Both the position numbers and the translations under genes were made by a program. From Rattus norvegicus (Eukaryota; Chordata; Mammalia; Rodentia; Muridae), in assembly GCF_036323735.1 (NCBI RefSeq), contig NC_086022.1:69910202-69974201 (forward strand): a DNA stretch of 64,000 bases, given 5' to 3'. Positions within the stretch are counted from its first letter, which is position 1; each line of letters opens with the position of its first letter. Shown one piece after another: positions 50,749 through 61,670 of this stretch. Below the pieces are notes generated by a model that was given only the letters and a program-made list of their open reading frames with translations, was not told the origin of the DNA and ran no database searches.

Positions 50749-50840
50749 TTTTTTGGTTCTTTTTTTCGGAGCTGGGGACCGAACCCAGGGCCTTGTGCTT
50801 CCTAGGCAAGTGCTCTACCACTGAGCTAAATCCCCAACCC
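50749..50840 (-). mobile_element. ID element 2
   Basis: On the minus strand it reads GGGTTGGGGATTTAGCTCAG, then a GTGGTAGAGC A-box region, GGTTCGGTCCCC B box, GCTCCGAAAAAAAG and an A-rich tail. Host duplication ATAATTGATT is present at 50738-50747 and 50841-50850. Two changes in the stem (GCACTTGCCTAGGAAGC) distinguish it from the consensus I remember. Confidence 0.97.
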
Positions 50841-50869
50841 ATAATTGATTATTTTAAAAAGTCGAGCAA

Positions 50870-53800
50870 ACATTATAAAGAATTGAGGTATCATACTCAG
50901 CCACATACTTAGTTTCTCCTTTTATTAATATGTTTGTGTTATTGTGGTACAACTGTTACAATGGGTGAATAAATATTGGAGCGTTAGTAACTGAAGTTCA
51001 TGGCTCAGTCATATCTTAGAATTATCCAATGTCATTTTCTGTTCCAGGATCCCATGTCTGTCACCAAGATGCACTTAAAGCTACTGTTTCCCTAGGTTTC
51101 TCTAGGTTGTGGCGCCCTATGTCTTTGTTTAAGATGACCTGAGCAGTTTTGGAGTATTGGCCAGGCATATTATAGGGGCTTATATGATTTTCTTTCTGTT
51201 GGGGCTTATATGATTTTTTCCATTATTAGACTGAATTATGGTTTAGGGGAAAGAGGATGCCAGAGGTTAAATGCCATTTGTATCTCATCATTTCAACATG
51301 ACTCAGACTCATGCCGGTGTTGCTCTGGCCACTTGGAATAGGTAGTGATTGTAGTGTTTCTCCACAGCAAATTCTTTCCTTCCCCACTTCTATACTATAT
51401 TCCTCTGAAGACGATCATTGTGTGTCTACCCAGGAGGAATGGAGAACAGCAGTGGCGTGCTGGGATTCCCATCCTTCTGCAGGGTAGAGCAGCCACAGAA
51501 ACAGTTTGGAGTTATCCTAGATGGGGTATGTGTCTCCTGTTCTCCACATTTAATTCACTTGGTTGCTCATTTATATTGGTGTGGACTTGAGGGCCTCGAT
51601 TTTGTCATTTGGATTATATAGTCCAGTGCTGCTTTTCTTGGTCCCTTCAGTCCTGCCAGCCTTGGCATTTGAGAGGTCTTCCGATTGGTTCTTGGGCCCA
51701 TTGACATACCCCACTGTGTGAGGTTTTGTTTTCTGCTGTTTGTGCTTTGTTACCTCCTTGTTTGCACACTTACTTTTGAACAGTACTAGGAGCTCTAGGT
51801 CACCCTGGGTGTTTGCTGTTCCCACCCTGCACCATCTCTCCAGTGAGCGCTGTTTCTTTTTATTAGATAATGACATTTGAAATCAAGATCTGGGGACTAG
51901 GTATCTGGGACGGATTCTTAACACTCTGTACTTGCTCATCCTTTCTCTGCCTCCCCTTGATACCTAAGGTCCATGAGCATCAGACCAGAACCAGGTCTGT
52001 CTTAGTGACAGAATGCCTCCACTAAGGCCTCTCCTGGGTCAAGAGCAATATCTGCGGCATAACAAGCAGCTGCTGAGTGACTATGCTGGAAAAGCAAATT
52101 ATATGGAAGGAACAGAAAGTGTTGTGGTTTTGTGTGGTGGCCTTCCAGAAAGCAGCCTGTCTTATCTACAGTCCCCATGGTAACAATAGTCCCTTTCGCT
52201 GGCTTCTCTTTTCATATTTACTGAGAAGTACTAGAACCTATCTTTTCCAGTTATGAAATATCTTCATTTCCTTTAAGAAGCAGAATATAAGTAATTCTTG
52301 AATTCATGGAGTTTCTTGACCTTAACCTGGATTCCTGGAACCTTAGAAAGAGAAAGGACTTTAGATACCACCAGCCAGACCCCCTGCAGTTTAGATAAGA
52401 GCAGTTGTGTCGTTTCATGGCACATCCAGCTGGTAGTTGGCATAAATGAATCTTAAGCCTGGCCCATGACACTAGCCTATATTCTTGCAACCCAGACTGC
52501 TGCCTCTGGCCTGCATACCCGTGCCGAGCATCACTGTGTCTCACTGAACTTCAGCTCTGTGCTCTTCAGCAGCTGCCAGTGTTCTCACAATTTCTCTTTA
52601 TATGTTCCGCAAGCACCCGAGAGCATGCACGTGTCTGTGCTTTCTGTTTCTTCTCTCTCCTTCCCAAAGCATACAGGAGCCATATGGAGGGGATAGTGGC
52701 CAGAACTGAGGGCATGGGTGATAATGGGGAAAAGGAAACCATTAAAGCGTCTTTTCATACCATCTGTGATCAGCATGACCTTTTCTGCCTTGCTATGCCA
52801 TCGGGGGAAATAAAGAGAATGCTGGAAGATAGCTCAAGCTATCAGTCTTGAATGATTGTTGTGATATGTAAACCAGCAGTGTCACGTGTTTGGCATAGGT
52901 AGCCAACTGTGCTTCAAGCCCCCAGACACTCGTCACAATGCCCCTCTTTTGGCAGATGAAAATCTTGCTTAAGGGTAGAAATTTGGAAAGCCCGAGTTTG
53001 GCATGATGGTCAAAGGCATTAGGCATGTGTCTTGAGCGCTGTTTCGTTTAGGTCCTAAAGTGATTTTAGGAAGTCCTAGGAGTATTTAAGTTTTCCCGTC
53101 AGCCTTCTCTCCCAGCCTCTCTCCCCATTGCCAGTCCTTGGCTCTGGCTTGCTTGGAAACCAGAGTTTCTCTAAGGTCAAGAGATACTAAGTCTTCAACT
53201 TCATGCCTCCAGGTCATAACTTCAAAGCTCATTGATCAGAGAGGGGAGATACAAAACAGAGGACCAGGTAAATTAGATATTCCAGGAAGAGAGGATAAAT
53301 CCAATAAGCCAATGACTTGGCAATATGCACAGCTTATAACAAACGGTAGCAGTTTCTATGATGTACACGCCCTAAGCAAAGTCTGCTCTAATGAGCTAAT
53401 CAGAAGTGACTCTGGCATAAAAGCCATTTACCCTGGTGGTCTGACTCTGTAGTTTTACGTGAGCCTTCACTAGGACATCACAACTCTTTTCCTAGACTTT
53501 TTGCCTTGCCGTCTTTCAAAGTCTTAAGCAGATATTTACAGTCTAGTTCACACCCAGAACGTTTCCTGCCCCTTGCAAGGTACATACCTGAATATTTATT
53601 AGCATTTATAATTACATTCAAAACATATCCTTGAAGGGTACATTTTGGCAGTAAATGCCATTTATGGGAGGAGACGTGTTGTCAGGAAGATTGGGAAGTA
53701 ACAACCAGGTTTACTTTACACAGAGCCTGTGGCCAGGGTAGATTACTCTAGCAACCCAACAAGTGGGAAGACTTCAGACCTTAAGGGGTTGTAACATTGC

Positions 53801-54270
53801 CACCAATGCTGCCACCCCTGTTGTAAACATCAGCCTCATAGCAGAACAGTAAGCATCTCCGACCGAGCAAACTGTGGCCTGTGACAATCACATTAGAAGC
53901 CTCTAAAATCCACTCACAAATTATTCAAGTCTGCTACTCTGCCATGTCCTGGTTAAGATAGACGGATGGTTTCTTATTAAATTCTGAGATAAAATGCGGA
54001 GACAGAACAGGGAAGGGGGATGGGAGGGAGGTGGTTGATGAAGGTATCAAAAAGGTAGTTATGGAAACTAAACCCGTGCCTCTTAGGTGTCCTCAAGCAC
54101 ACTTGGTCATATGAGCTACCTGCCATATCCTGCTTCCTAACTGGGAGCCCAGAGTCCTTGATCAGGAAGCAGAGTCACCCAGTGAAAAGAGATAATTACA
54201 GGGTTTTCATGAAGATATAGTCCAGGACCAAAGGAACACTGGACTAGCCACATGACTGGAATTTTCCTTA
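50870..54270. other. Mostly unique intronic sequence
   Basis: About 3.4 kb with no repeat family, exon or RNA gene recognised. A 17-bp direct repeat with period 26 lies at 51175-51217. Confidence 0.4.
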
Positions 54271-54274
54271 TCTG

Positions 54275-54440
54275 CCTTTCATGCCTTGCTTCAATTTTCT
54301 CACATATTAAAAAGAGCTAATAATAGTTCTTAATTCAAGCATAGCCGTGAGAGTTACAGAGTTAACTCATCTCATCTGAAGGACTTACAACAGTAGCAGG
54401 TATTGCCCTCATAAAAGACTTTGATATTATTATTTTAGCA
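54275..54440 (+). repeat. MIR SINE
   Basis: TCAATTTTCTCACATATTAA, then AAAGAGCTAATAATAGTTCT, then CGTGAGAGTTACAGAGTTAA, then AACAGTAGCAGGTATTGCCC follow the MIR 3' half. Confidence 0.6.
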
Positions 54441-54477
54441 CTGAGCTATTTCTTTTCTAAATTTGTTTTTATTTTAT

Positions 54478-54688
54478 TATTATTTTGGGGGGTATGTGTA
54501 TTTTTTGTCTGAGTGTATGTTTGTATACAACATTCTGCAGTGCCTAAAGAGCCCAGACAGAGTGTCAAATCCTCTGGAATTGAAGTTGAAAATAGTTGTA
54601 ACTATGGTGGTTGCTGGGAGCTGAACCATGGGTCCTCTAGGAGAGCAGTTGGTGCTGATAACTACTGAGCCATCCCCCAAGCCCCTGA
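54478..54688 (-). repeat. B2/B3-family SINE
   Basis: On the minus strand it begins GGGGCTTGGGGGATGGCTCA, then GTAGTTATCAGCACCAACTG, then a GGTTCAGCTCCCAGCAACCA B-box region, with an AT-rich 3' end. Confidence 0.8.
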
Positions 54689-54859
54689 AATATCTCTCAT
54701 TTTAAATAACTATCTTTGGTGATATTCCTCTCTTCCCTGAGTGGCTTTATGTCATTGCTACCAATACCACCAAGAGACCCTATGATGAGCTATGGAAACA
54801 GGAAATGAATCCTCATACAGGTAATCCTTCTCATTTTAATCACTACCCAAATTGCTCAT

Positions 54860-55420
54860 TTCTTCATTCAGTAAATACTGAGTTCCCCCTGTGTGCCACA
54901 TACCACTTACTCGGGATACAGTAGAGAAACAGAGAAAGTCCACGAAGCTCACATTCTAGTTAGGAAGACAGAAAAGTAAGTTCGTACCATAATTTAGAAA
55001 ACATGTTAGATGATCGGAACTGTGGAGGATAAAAGGAACAAGGAGAGAGAGAGAGTGATGAGACATTGCAGATGGGAGAGAGCATGCAAGGCCTGTTAGC
55101 CACGTGGGGACGGGGCAGGGTCCTGCATGAGGGACAGCAGTAGGCTATAAGAAAATGTTGGGGAGGATCATTCCTTACAGAAAGGCCCCAGGATGTAGAA
55201 AGTACTTGGGATGGTAATGAAACCATTGGGTCTAGAGCAATTGAGCATCAGGATGATTGTGACAGGGGCAGAGAGGGGTAGCAATGGAGGTGATACTAAG
55301 CAGGTAACAGACCATGAAAGGACTTTAAGGGCATGGTCAAAGGATTGCTTTATTGATGGGACACCAGTCTATATTCTGCTCTCTCATATATCCATTGCAC
55401 AAACCACCCAGGGGTTCCTC
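54860..55420 (+). repeat. Ancient mammalian interspersed repeat (LINE-like)
   Basis: TCATTCAGTAAATACTGAGT, then CCCCTGTGTGCCACATACCA, then GCTCACATTCTAGTTAGGAA, then CCATGAAAGGACTTTAAGGG and GGTCAAAGGATTGC follow the same old consensus as at 38812, over a longer span. Confidence 0.55.
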
Positions 55421-55775
55421 ACTGGGTGACATTATAAGTTCATTCTTCTGGGGTATGTACTGTTGGAAACTCTATAGCCTGCCATTCCTAGTTGCAGTGA
55501 AGGTAGAGAGTACTGCATCCTTGCTCGGATGGCCAGATCCTAGTAAGGGGTCTGAAAAGCATGCTCTCAGACGTTACTGCAATGTGATACCCCAGATGCT
55601 CCCTCTGCCCTACTAGGGACCCACTGCAAAATTGAAACCCTTGACCCATTCATTGAACAAACATTGAATTAAAGAAATCACATCCACAAAGCCATCTGGT
55701 TTTCCAGCATTGTCCAGAGCATTCAAGCATCCTGTAACTAGAACAGAAGAATCTTTTGTTTTAGAGATTCTAGGA

Positions 55776-56000
55776 TAATGGTTCTCAATCTATGGGTCTC
55801 AGTCTCTTTGGGAGGTAGATAGAATAAACCACTCATAGGGGCCACTTAAGACCATTAGAAAACACGTATTTACATTACAATTCATAACAGTAGCAACATT
55901 ACAGTTATGAAGTAGCAGCGAAAATAATTCTATGGTTGGGGGTCACAACACAAGGAACTATATTAAAGGGTCACAGCATTGGGAAGGCTGAGAACCAGTG
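55776..56000 (+). mobile_element. URR1-like non-autonomous hAT-Charlie DNA transposon, copy 2
   Basis: Starts TAATGGTTCTCAATC and ends GGCTGAGAACCAGTG, imperfect inverted termini of the CAGTGGTTCTCAACC type. The interior has TTTACATTACAATTCATAAC and AGTTATGAAGTAGCAGCG. The flanking 8-mers TTCTAGGA and ATCTGGGA agree at 6 of 8 positions, as expected for an aged hAT target duplication. Confidence 0.85.
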
Positions 56001-56004
56001 ATCT

Positions 56005-56443
56005 GGGAAATCTCCTGAAAACATTCGTGTTCTCTATCCTGCTCATAGCTCCCTTTCTCCACAGCACAGGCCAAGTATGCTGTCAGGATGAGCACAAAAA
56101 TATGTGAGTCCTTTCCTTATATTCCAAGATGACCCTCAAATGCTGAAAAGGTAGAAGAAAAAGCTGACTCAATTGTGTGGTAAGGGAGAGTACAACATCT
56201 CACATTTTGGTTGGACCTCTGAAGAAGTAAATTCAAAATAACTAGAATCTTAGATTTAGCAATCTTTTCAGTATGGTATTTGACTAATGCAGTGTAAGAT
56301 TAATGACACCAACACTGAGTAAGAATAAGGATACGTCAGGATCGAAGGAGACAGAAGATGAGGATTTGGATCTGAAGGATTCAAAGACTCTTAGGATGTA
56401 ACCCATCTGTGGGTGCTTTGAATGCAGCCCCTGATGGGTCTTT
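56005..56443. other. Unique intronic sequence
   Basis: No recognised repeat, exon or RNA gene. Confidence 0.4.
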
Positions 56444-56455
56444 GGGAAAGTTCTT

Positions 56456-56576
56456 AAATAAGTTGTTTTTTTTTTGTTGTTTTTTTTTTGTTTTTTTTTC
56501 TCGGAGCTGGGGACCGAACCCAGGGCCTTGCGCTTGCTAGGCAAGCGCTCTACCACTGAGCTAAATCCCCAACCCC
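56456..56576 (-). mobile_element. ID element 3, young-looking
   Basis: On the minus strand it reads GGGTTGGGGATTTAGCTCAG, then GTGGTAGAGCGCTTGCCTAG, then CAAGCGCAAGGCCCTGGGTT, then CGGTCCCCAGCTCCGAG, identical or nearly so to the ID consensus I remember. A long A-rich tail interrupted by single C and AAC follows. A perfect 12-bp duplication GGGAAAGTTCTT flanks it (56444-56455 and 56577-56588). A and B boxes are intact. Confidence 0.98.
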
Positions 56577-56589
56577 GGGAAAGTTCTTT

Positions 56590-58430
56590 TAATGAATAAT
56601 CAAATCATTTTCTTAGGCAGGATAGGTCCAAGAGTGGGCTGGCAAAATCACATTCATAAAGATGGTGAAGCCCGATTTTGGTTCTCAGTATCCAGAATGA
56701 GGGTGGGGTATATGATTTTGTTCTTGTTCTCATAGGGGATGGATAATTTCTACACGGCTTGGTGCCTTCCCTGTTTGCTTTCCTGTATGAGCACAGAGAT
56801 ATCTGAGCTGTTGAATCAATATGGGCCAGCCTGGGACCAAGATGCCCTAAGGCTTCATCTCTCAGTACCAGGCAGACTCTGTCTTTCCAGGCATAAACAA
56901 GACACCACCACTGCATTGAATCTTGCTCCACAATGAACTCCCCATAGACAGGAGTATGGAATGAAGGACAGGCCTGAGACCAGAGCAGCAGAGCAGTGGG
57001 AAGACCCTCTCCACTGCTGGGTAGTTGTTGAGAAAGAACAGGTTGCTCCAACCCCTCCCAGTGGAACAGAAAGCCCCAGAATACAGTGGAGATGCCACAG
57101 TAACAAGTTACCATGGAAACTTAGGAACTGTCTAAAGCAACTTCAAAAGACTCTCTTCCTGTTGCTCTTCTGGCTGTTCCTACAGAGATGGACAAGTTCC
57201 AAAGAAAGGGAACTTGTCACCCAAGACTCTAGTCTTAAAACAAATCATAAATCAAAGAAAAAGGATGGTGTCTGAAATAAATGGAGACCTTTTAGGCTCG
57301 AGAGCTGCTCCAAAGAAACAATGATGTGGGAGGAAAGAGGTGTGTCCCCTTTCCTGTCTCCTAGGAATAGAAGAGTTGAGGGGAGGGGCAGATATGACAG
57401 TGAAGAAATTAAAAGACCGTGAGAAGTGGTCCAACAGAGCCAGGCTGAGTCCGCTGCTCTCTTGTGGCTCCTTGTCATCCCTACTACTACTTGGGTGGCT
57501 GTGATGCATTCTGCATACCAAAGCCTGAAGGGTGAGACTGAAGGTAGTGTATTGGCCATCAGAACAACCAGACCAGAGCCCATTAAACAAGCCCTGTGAT
57601 AGCTAAAGCACATTCCTACTGGGCAGGTGGAGTGCTCAGACAGAGTTTAATTTAGTGCCTCCTCCTCCCCCATGCTCCTGGAATTTAGAGAACTGGCTGA
57701 AACTAAGGAACAAAACCTAAAGGCAGCCAATGCACTGGATAGTGAGGTACAATTAGGGCTCAGAGGTGGCACCTGCACCTCACCTGTGGGTAAAGTGGGT
57801 GAATCCTGGCAATCCCAATCTGTTTAGAGATTCATACTGTGCCAGCACCTTGGAAGCCTAGGGGATAGTGACCTTGGAGATATTTTAGGAGCACGTCCCT
57901 GGAGGTCTAAGTAGATTCTGCTCTGGTGGACAAACATTTTTATCCAACAGAACTTGAATTGCTGGGTTGAAGGAGACCTTGCTCTTATTTTATTACCATG
58001 TCAAAAATAATTAGAACATGAATGTCCGCAAAGCTGATGTGCTTTGCTGACATTGGGGAGACCGCCCCACGTCTAAGACACTTTCCTCGTATTAGATAGA
58101 GCAGGCTTATACTTCATAGCTTGATTTGGGACTTGGAAAATGCTCACTCTATCTACAGATGCTATGAAAAGGTCAAGGGTATTCCAGATGTGGATGGGCA
58201 AAGGAAAGCATCCCTAGTTCTGTGAACCATTTGAACCCATCCAATGCTTGTTAGGTATCCAATAGATAACTAGCTATTAAGTACTACTAAATTCTCCATT
58301 CTCTAGAAGATGAAACTCTTCCTAGCCTTGGAGTTGCTTCCAGTCTTTGAGAAGAAAGGACACCTGGCTTTAGTGTGACAAACTAGCTGGTTTCCTTTTT
58401 ATTGCCAATACCTTTAATTACAAAATTTGG
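56590..58430. other. Unique intronic sequence
   Basis: No repeat, RNA gene or exon recognised. A 169-codon minus-strand open frame (56605-57114) overlaps others in several frames and has no recognised domain. Confidence 0.4.
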
Positions 58431-58435
58431 AGAAA

Positions 58436-58500
58436 AATGATGATGAGGAGGAGGAAGAAGAGGAAACAGAGTAGAAAGAAGAGGAGGAAGATGAGAGTGG
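58436..58500. repeat. Purine-rich low-complexity tract
   Basis: GATGATGAGGAGGAGGAAGA-type sequence, almost purine only, imperfect trinucleotide character. Confidence 0.85.
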
Positions 58501-58597
58501 TGACTGTAGTGTTGCTGGTGGTGCAGGTGGTAGTAATTTTAGTTTCTTGAAAATGTGTGATCTCCTGAGAAAAGTGGAAAGATGATGTATGTGACCT

Positions 58598-58750
58598 GGT
58601 GCCTTAGTCAGGGTTATATTTGCTGTGATGAAACATCATGCCCAAAGCAATCTGGGATGGGAGCAGTTATTGGGCTTGTACTTCCACATCTCGATTTGTT
58701 ATTGAAGGAAATCAGGAAAGGACCTCCAAAAGGGCAGGGATTTGGAATCT
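58598..58750. repeat. Rodent LTR-like repeat, left part
   Basis: GCCTTAGTCAGGGTTATATT, then TGGGCTTGTACTTCCACATC, then GGAAATCAGGAAAGGACCTC match an abundant rodent repeat (ttagtcagggtttctattcc...cttatacttccacat...agtcaggactggaact). It breaks off at the inserted segment and resumes at about 58909. Confidence 0.6.
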
Positions 58751-58908
58751 CTTCTTTCCAGCAGTCTTTAAGGTAAGTGTTCCTGCCCTCACTCTCTCAA
58801 ACCAGCTTAGAACTGTACAGACAAGTAAGTGGTGGAGCCTTTATAGTGTCTCCATACTCTTGTCTTCTTGTTTCTATGTTCCTGGCTGTTACAGAAGAAG
58901 AGAAAAGG
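58751..58908. repeat. Direct repeat copy 1, lodged inside the LTR-like repeat
   Basis: CTTCTTTCCAGCAGTCTTTA through ACAGAAGAAGAGAAAAGG aligns along its whole length with 59281-59452, with about 20 bases fewer in one internal gap and scattered substitutions. It lies between the two halves of a rodent repeat that is normally continuous. Confidence 0.9.
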
Positions 58909-59110
58909 GATGCTGCTTCCTGGCTTGCTCCCCCTAGCTTGCTCAGCCTGCTCTCTTATAGAACCCAAGACTGCCAGCCCAGGGATGGTCCCACCCATAA
59001 TAGGGTGGGCTCACCCCATCAATCACTAATTAAGAAACTGCCCTGTCTAGTTGCCTGTAGCCTAATCTGTAGTATTTTCTCAGCAAAGGCTCCCTCCTCA
59101 CCCTGGACTA
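58909..59110. repeat. Rodent LTR-like repeat, right part
   Basis: GATGCTGCTTCCTGGCTTGC, then CTAGCTTGCTCAGCCTGCTC, then ATAGAACCCAAGACTGCCAG, then CAATCACTAATTAAGAAACT match the same abundant rodent repeat (ggatgctgcttactggcttgc...agaacccaagactaccag...gatcactaattgagaaaat). Confidence 0.7.
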
Positions 59111-59280
59111 GCCTCACACCTTGGATATATTTTACGGGTTTAAAGAACTTTAAAGGAGAAGAAAGGTCTCATTTGAACTTCAGCCTCATTCAGGGGGCAT
59201 AGAGGGAAAAAAGGAAGAGAAGGACTGAGTGCACTGGGTCAAAGGCAGACAGGGTTCAGAGCTCAGGTGTTGTTCCTTCC

Positions 59281-59452
59281 CTTCTTTCTAGCAGCCTTTA
59301 AGGTTAATGTTCCCACCCTCGATTTATACACCAGTCCAGAGAGCCCTCAAACCAGCTTAGAACTGTAGACAAGTAAGAGGTGGAGCCTTATAGTGTCTTC
59401 ATACTCTTGTCTTCTTGCTTCCGTGTTCCTAGTTACAGAAGAAGAGGAAAGG
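59281..59452. repeat. Direct repeat copy 2
   Basis: CTTCTTTCTAGCAGCCTTTA through ACAGAAGAAGAGGAAAGG pairs with 58751-58908. This copy includes an extra stretch (GATTTATACACCAGTCCAGA) absent from copy 1 and is flanked by sequence with no recognised repeat, so it may be the source. Confidence 0.9.
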
Positions 59453-59689
59453 CTCTGGGGGAGAGCACCTGGGATGAGGAAATGGGCCTGAGGGCTTTAG
59501 TGGGAGGCCAGACAATATAGAAACCCTGACACTCACCCACCATAGGGGTCCTTCTCCCTTCTCCCCACCTAAAAGCAAGGTATTAGTTTCTGGTGGGACA
59601 TTCCAAGGAGAGTCCCTTCTACCACCAAGGTGTCACTAATAACAACAAGTCTCAATGTAGTGAGGGTCTTCTGGGGTGAGACCCTGCTT

Positions 59690-59860
59690 TAAAATTCTCT
59701 AACCTTAGTCTTATCCTTCACATAGCTGACTCCCCACCTTATAAAATTTTATGTGCCTTGTAGGGTTGTTGTGAGAATTAAATGCTTTGAAGCGTGAAAT
59801 GTTTAGACCCTGCCTGGCATCTAGTGAGCCCTTCAGACACTGGAATTGCTCACTTGGTCA
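59690..59860 (+). repeat. MIR SINE
   Basis: CCTTGTAGGGTTGTTGTGAG, then AATTAAATGCTTTGAAGCGT, then GACCCTGCCTGGCATCTAGT closely match the MIR 3' half (tagggttgttgtgaggattaaatga...gtgcctggcacatagt). Confidence 0.8.
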
Positions 59861-59864
59861 CCAA

Positions 59865-60480
59865 CTCAAGTTTTCTCTGCAGTTCTTGACCTTTGCTGAT
59901 AGAGTTTAAAAGCTTTGTGTCCCAAAACACTGGAGTTATGGTTCAACTCAAACTTCACTCTGAAGCCTGAGTTTTTCATTATCACAAATAGTAATTAGCT
60001 TATTTATGATCAGATTTGACATCCCCTTCCCCAGATAGATCACCAGTATATACTAATATATACCAAGGCTGGTGTTCTTGAGGTAGAAAAATAGGAAGTG
60101 GCCAAGTCTGTTCCTGCTGTATACCTTAGAGAGACAGGAAAACGGGACTAGTTTAGGGCTCTATCTTCTCATATGTTCTGAAACAAAACACGTTTAGAGC
60201 TCTTGAATAAGTACAACCCCACTTAAAAACCAGCTTCTGTAATTCTGCCATGCACTCAGTGCCTCACTTAGAGTCCTCCCTCTGTCTCAGAGCACCTGCT
60301 TCCTCAGACATGTGCTTCTTCTGTCTGATCCACCTGCCACTTGCTCTTGAGACATCACTTCCTGGTTTTCCTAGTGTTTTCTGTCTCCATTTCCCCGGAA
60401 ACTTTTGTCTTCTGTGGCAATGTACTAAGGTTTTCCCCTTTTCTCTGTACCTTTTTTTAAAAAATCTTGGTCCTTTACTT
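59865..60480. other. Unique intronic sequence
   Basis: No recognised repeat, exon or RNA gene. Confidence 0.4.
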
Positions 60481-60486
60481 CTGCAC

Positions 60487-60835
60487 ACATACACATATAT
60501 GCACATACACACACACTACATACAACACACTATATACACACAACACATAAATAAACACAGCACAATACTCCACACAGTATCCATAAAGAAACACATAAAA
60601 TACATACAACACATACATAACACACACAACATACATACACACAAACAATACATATATATAAACACAATAAACACATAAAATGCACATAACGGACAATACA
60701 TATACAGAAACAGATAAAATACAAACAATACACACACAACAGAATACATGTACAGAAACACATAAAATACACACACACAAAACACATACAATACACACAA
60801 CACATATACACAATACACACACCACACACGCTTGT
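60487..60835. repeat. CA-rich degenerate minisatellite
   Basis: A 350-bp A/C-rich tract with a recurring AAACACATAAAATAC-type core at 60589, 60669, 60708 and 60756 (spacings 80, 39 and 48), linked by CA, ATACA and AACACA blocks. A higher-order unit near 40-48 bp is likely. Cys/Val-rich long frames on the minus strand and Thr/His-rich frames on the plus strand are artefacts of this composition. Confidence 0.88.
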
Positions 60836-60839
60836 GTGG

Positions 60840-61245
60840 GTGAGTCTGGTGAATATGAAACAGTCTTCTGAGTACAGGCCTCATGTATTTCAATTCTCCC
60901 TAGCTAGAAACCCAGGCATGCCTTCAGTTAGATTTGTCTTTTCTCTGCACACATCACACACATGCTCTTTGATTTCTAAACACATGAGAACATTCGGCTT
61001 ACCGTAGGCACCCAGTGTATACCGCCCTATTCCGTCCCTCCCCTCAGGGTAAGCCATTCCTCCCTGCCATCTGAAGACTCCGGCTGTTCCTCTGTCATTT
61101 TTCCTGGCTTCTTTTCACCTTCACCTTTCCATCAATTGTCAACATCTGCCAACGTTTTCCTCACAACATTCCTTGCGGCCCATTCAGTTGCCTCCACTCC
61201 TCGAGCTCCATCTGGGCTGTTATTGAAACTGCAGTATTTTGGGAG
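60840..61245. other. Intronic sequence, no certain repeat
   Basis: Pyrimidine-rich from 61030 with a faint L2 flavour but no phrase I can align with confidence. Confidence 0.3.
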
Positions 61246-61249
61246 TCAT

Positions 61250-61450
61250 TTAGCTCTGGGTAGAAATCTCTACCCCCGCCCCAAGTTGGTTGCCAATCTC
61301 TGAGCCTGCGTTTCTCGTTTGTAAAACTGAGGTAGCGCTTCCAACCCTGTTGGGATTTCTGTGGAGATGAAATGAGATAATATATTGCAAAAGCATCCAG
61401 CCCCCAAACAAGAATTTCATAAGTGCTCATTTCCCTACTTTGCACTGAAT
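61250..61450 (+). repeat. MIR SINE
   Basis: CAATCTCTGAGCCTGCGTTT, then CTCGTTTGTAAAACTGAGGT, then GGAGATGAAATGAGATAATA, then TTTCATAAGTGCTCATTTCC follow the MIR core and 3' end (cctctctgagcctcagtttcctcatctgtaaaatgg...gagattaaatgagataa). Confidence 0.75.
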
Positions 61451-61529
61451 TCATCTCTTAAAACACACTACTTTCCTAAAATATGCTAATTACATAGCAT
61501 TTCTTGATGAAAGAAATTTTTCCTGTGGC

Positions 61530-61670
61530 TTCCTTGTGTTTATGGAATAAAATTCAGTGTCCCCAGACTGGAGTTCTTATCAGGAACAGTCTTGTGCTGT
61601 GTACCTTCAGTTACACATCCTGTTTCACGCTCAAATAGACCACTTGGCATGACCTGACCTGGGCTTTCTT
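61530..61670 (+). repeat. Probable L2 LINE fragment, left part, interrupted by L1
   Basis: TGGAATAAAATTCAGTGTCC and ATCCTGTTTCACGCTCAAAT are L2-like, and text after the L1 (CTTTCTTGCTCTGCATGTTG) could continue it. Weakly supported. Confidence 0.4.

Noticed and set aside
56605..57114. 169-codon minus-strand open frame with overlapping frames on both strands
   Set aside because: No family resemblance and four overlapping alternatives in the same DNA. Treated as chance.
60475..60893. Several Cys/Val-rich or Thr/His-rich frames of about 100-140 codons
   Set aside because: These are translations of the CA-rich minisatellite in different frames.
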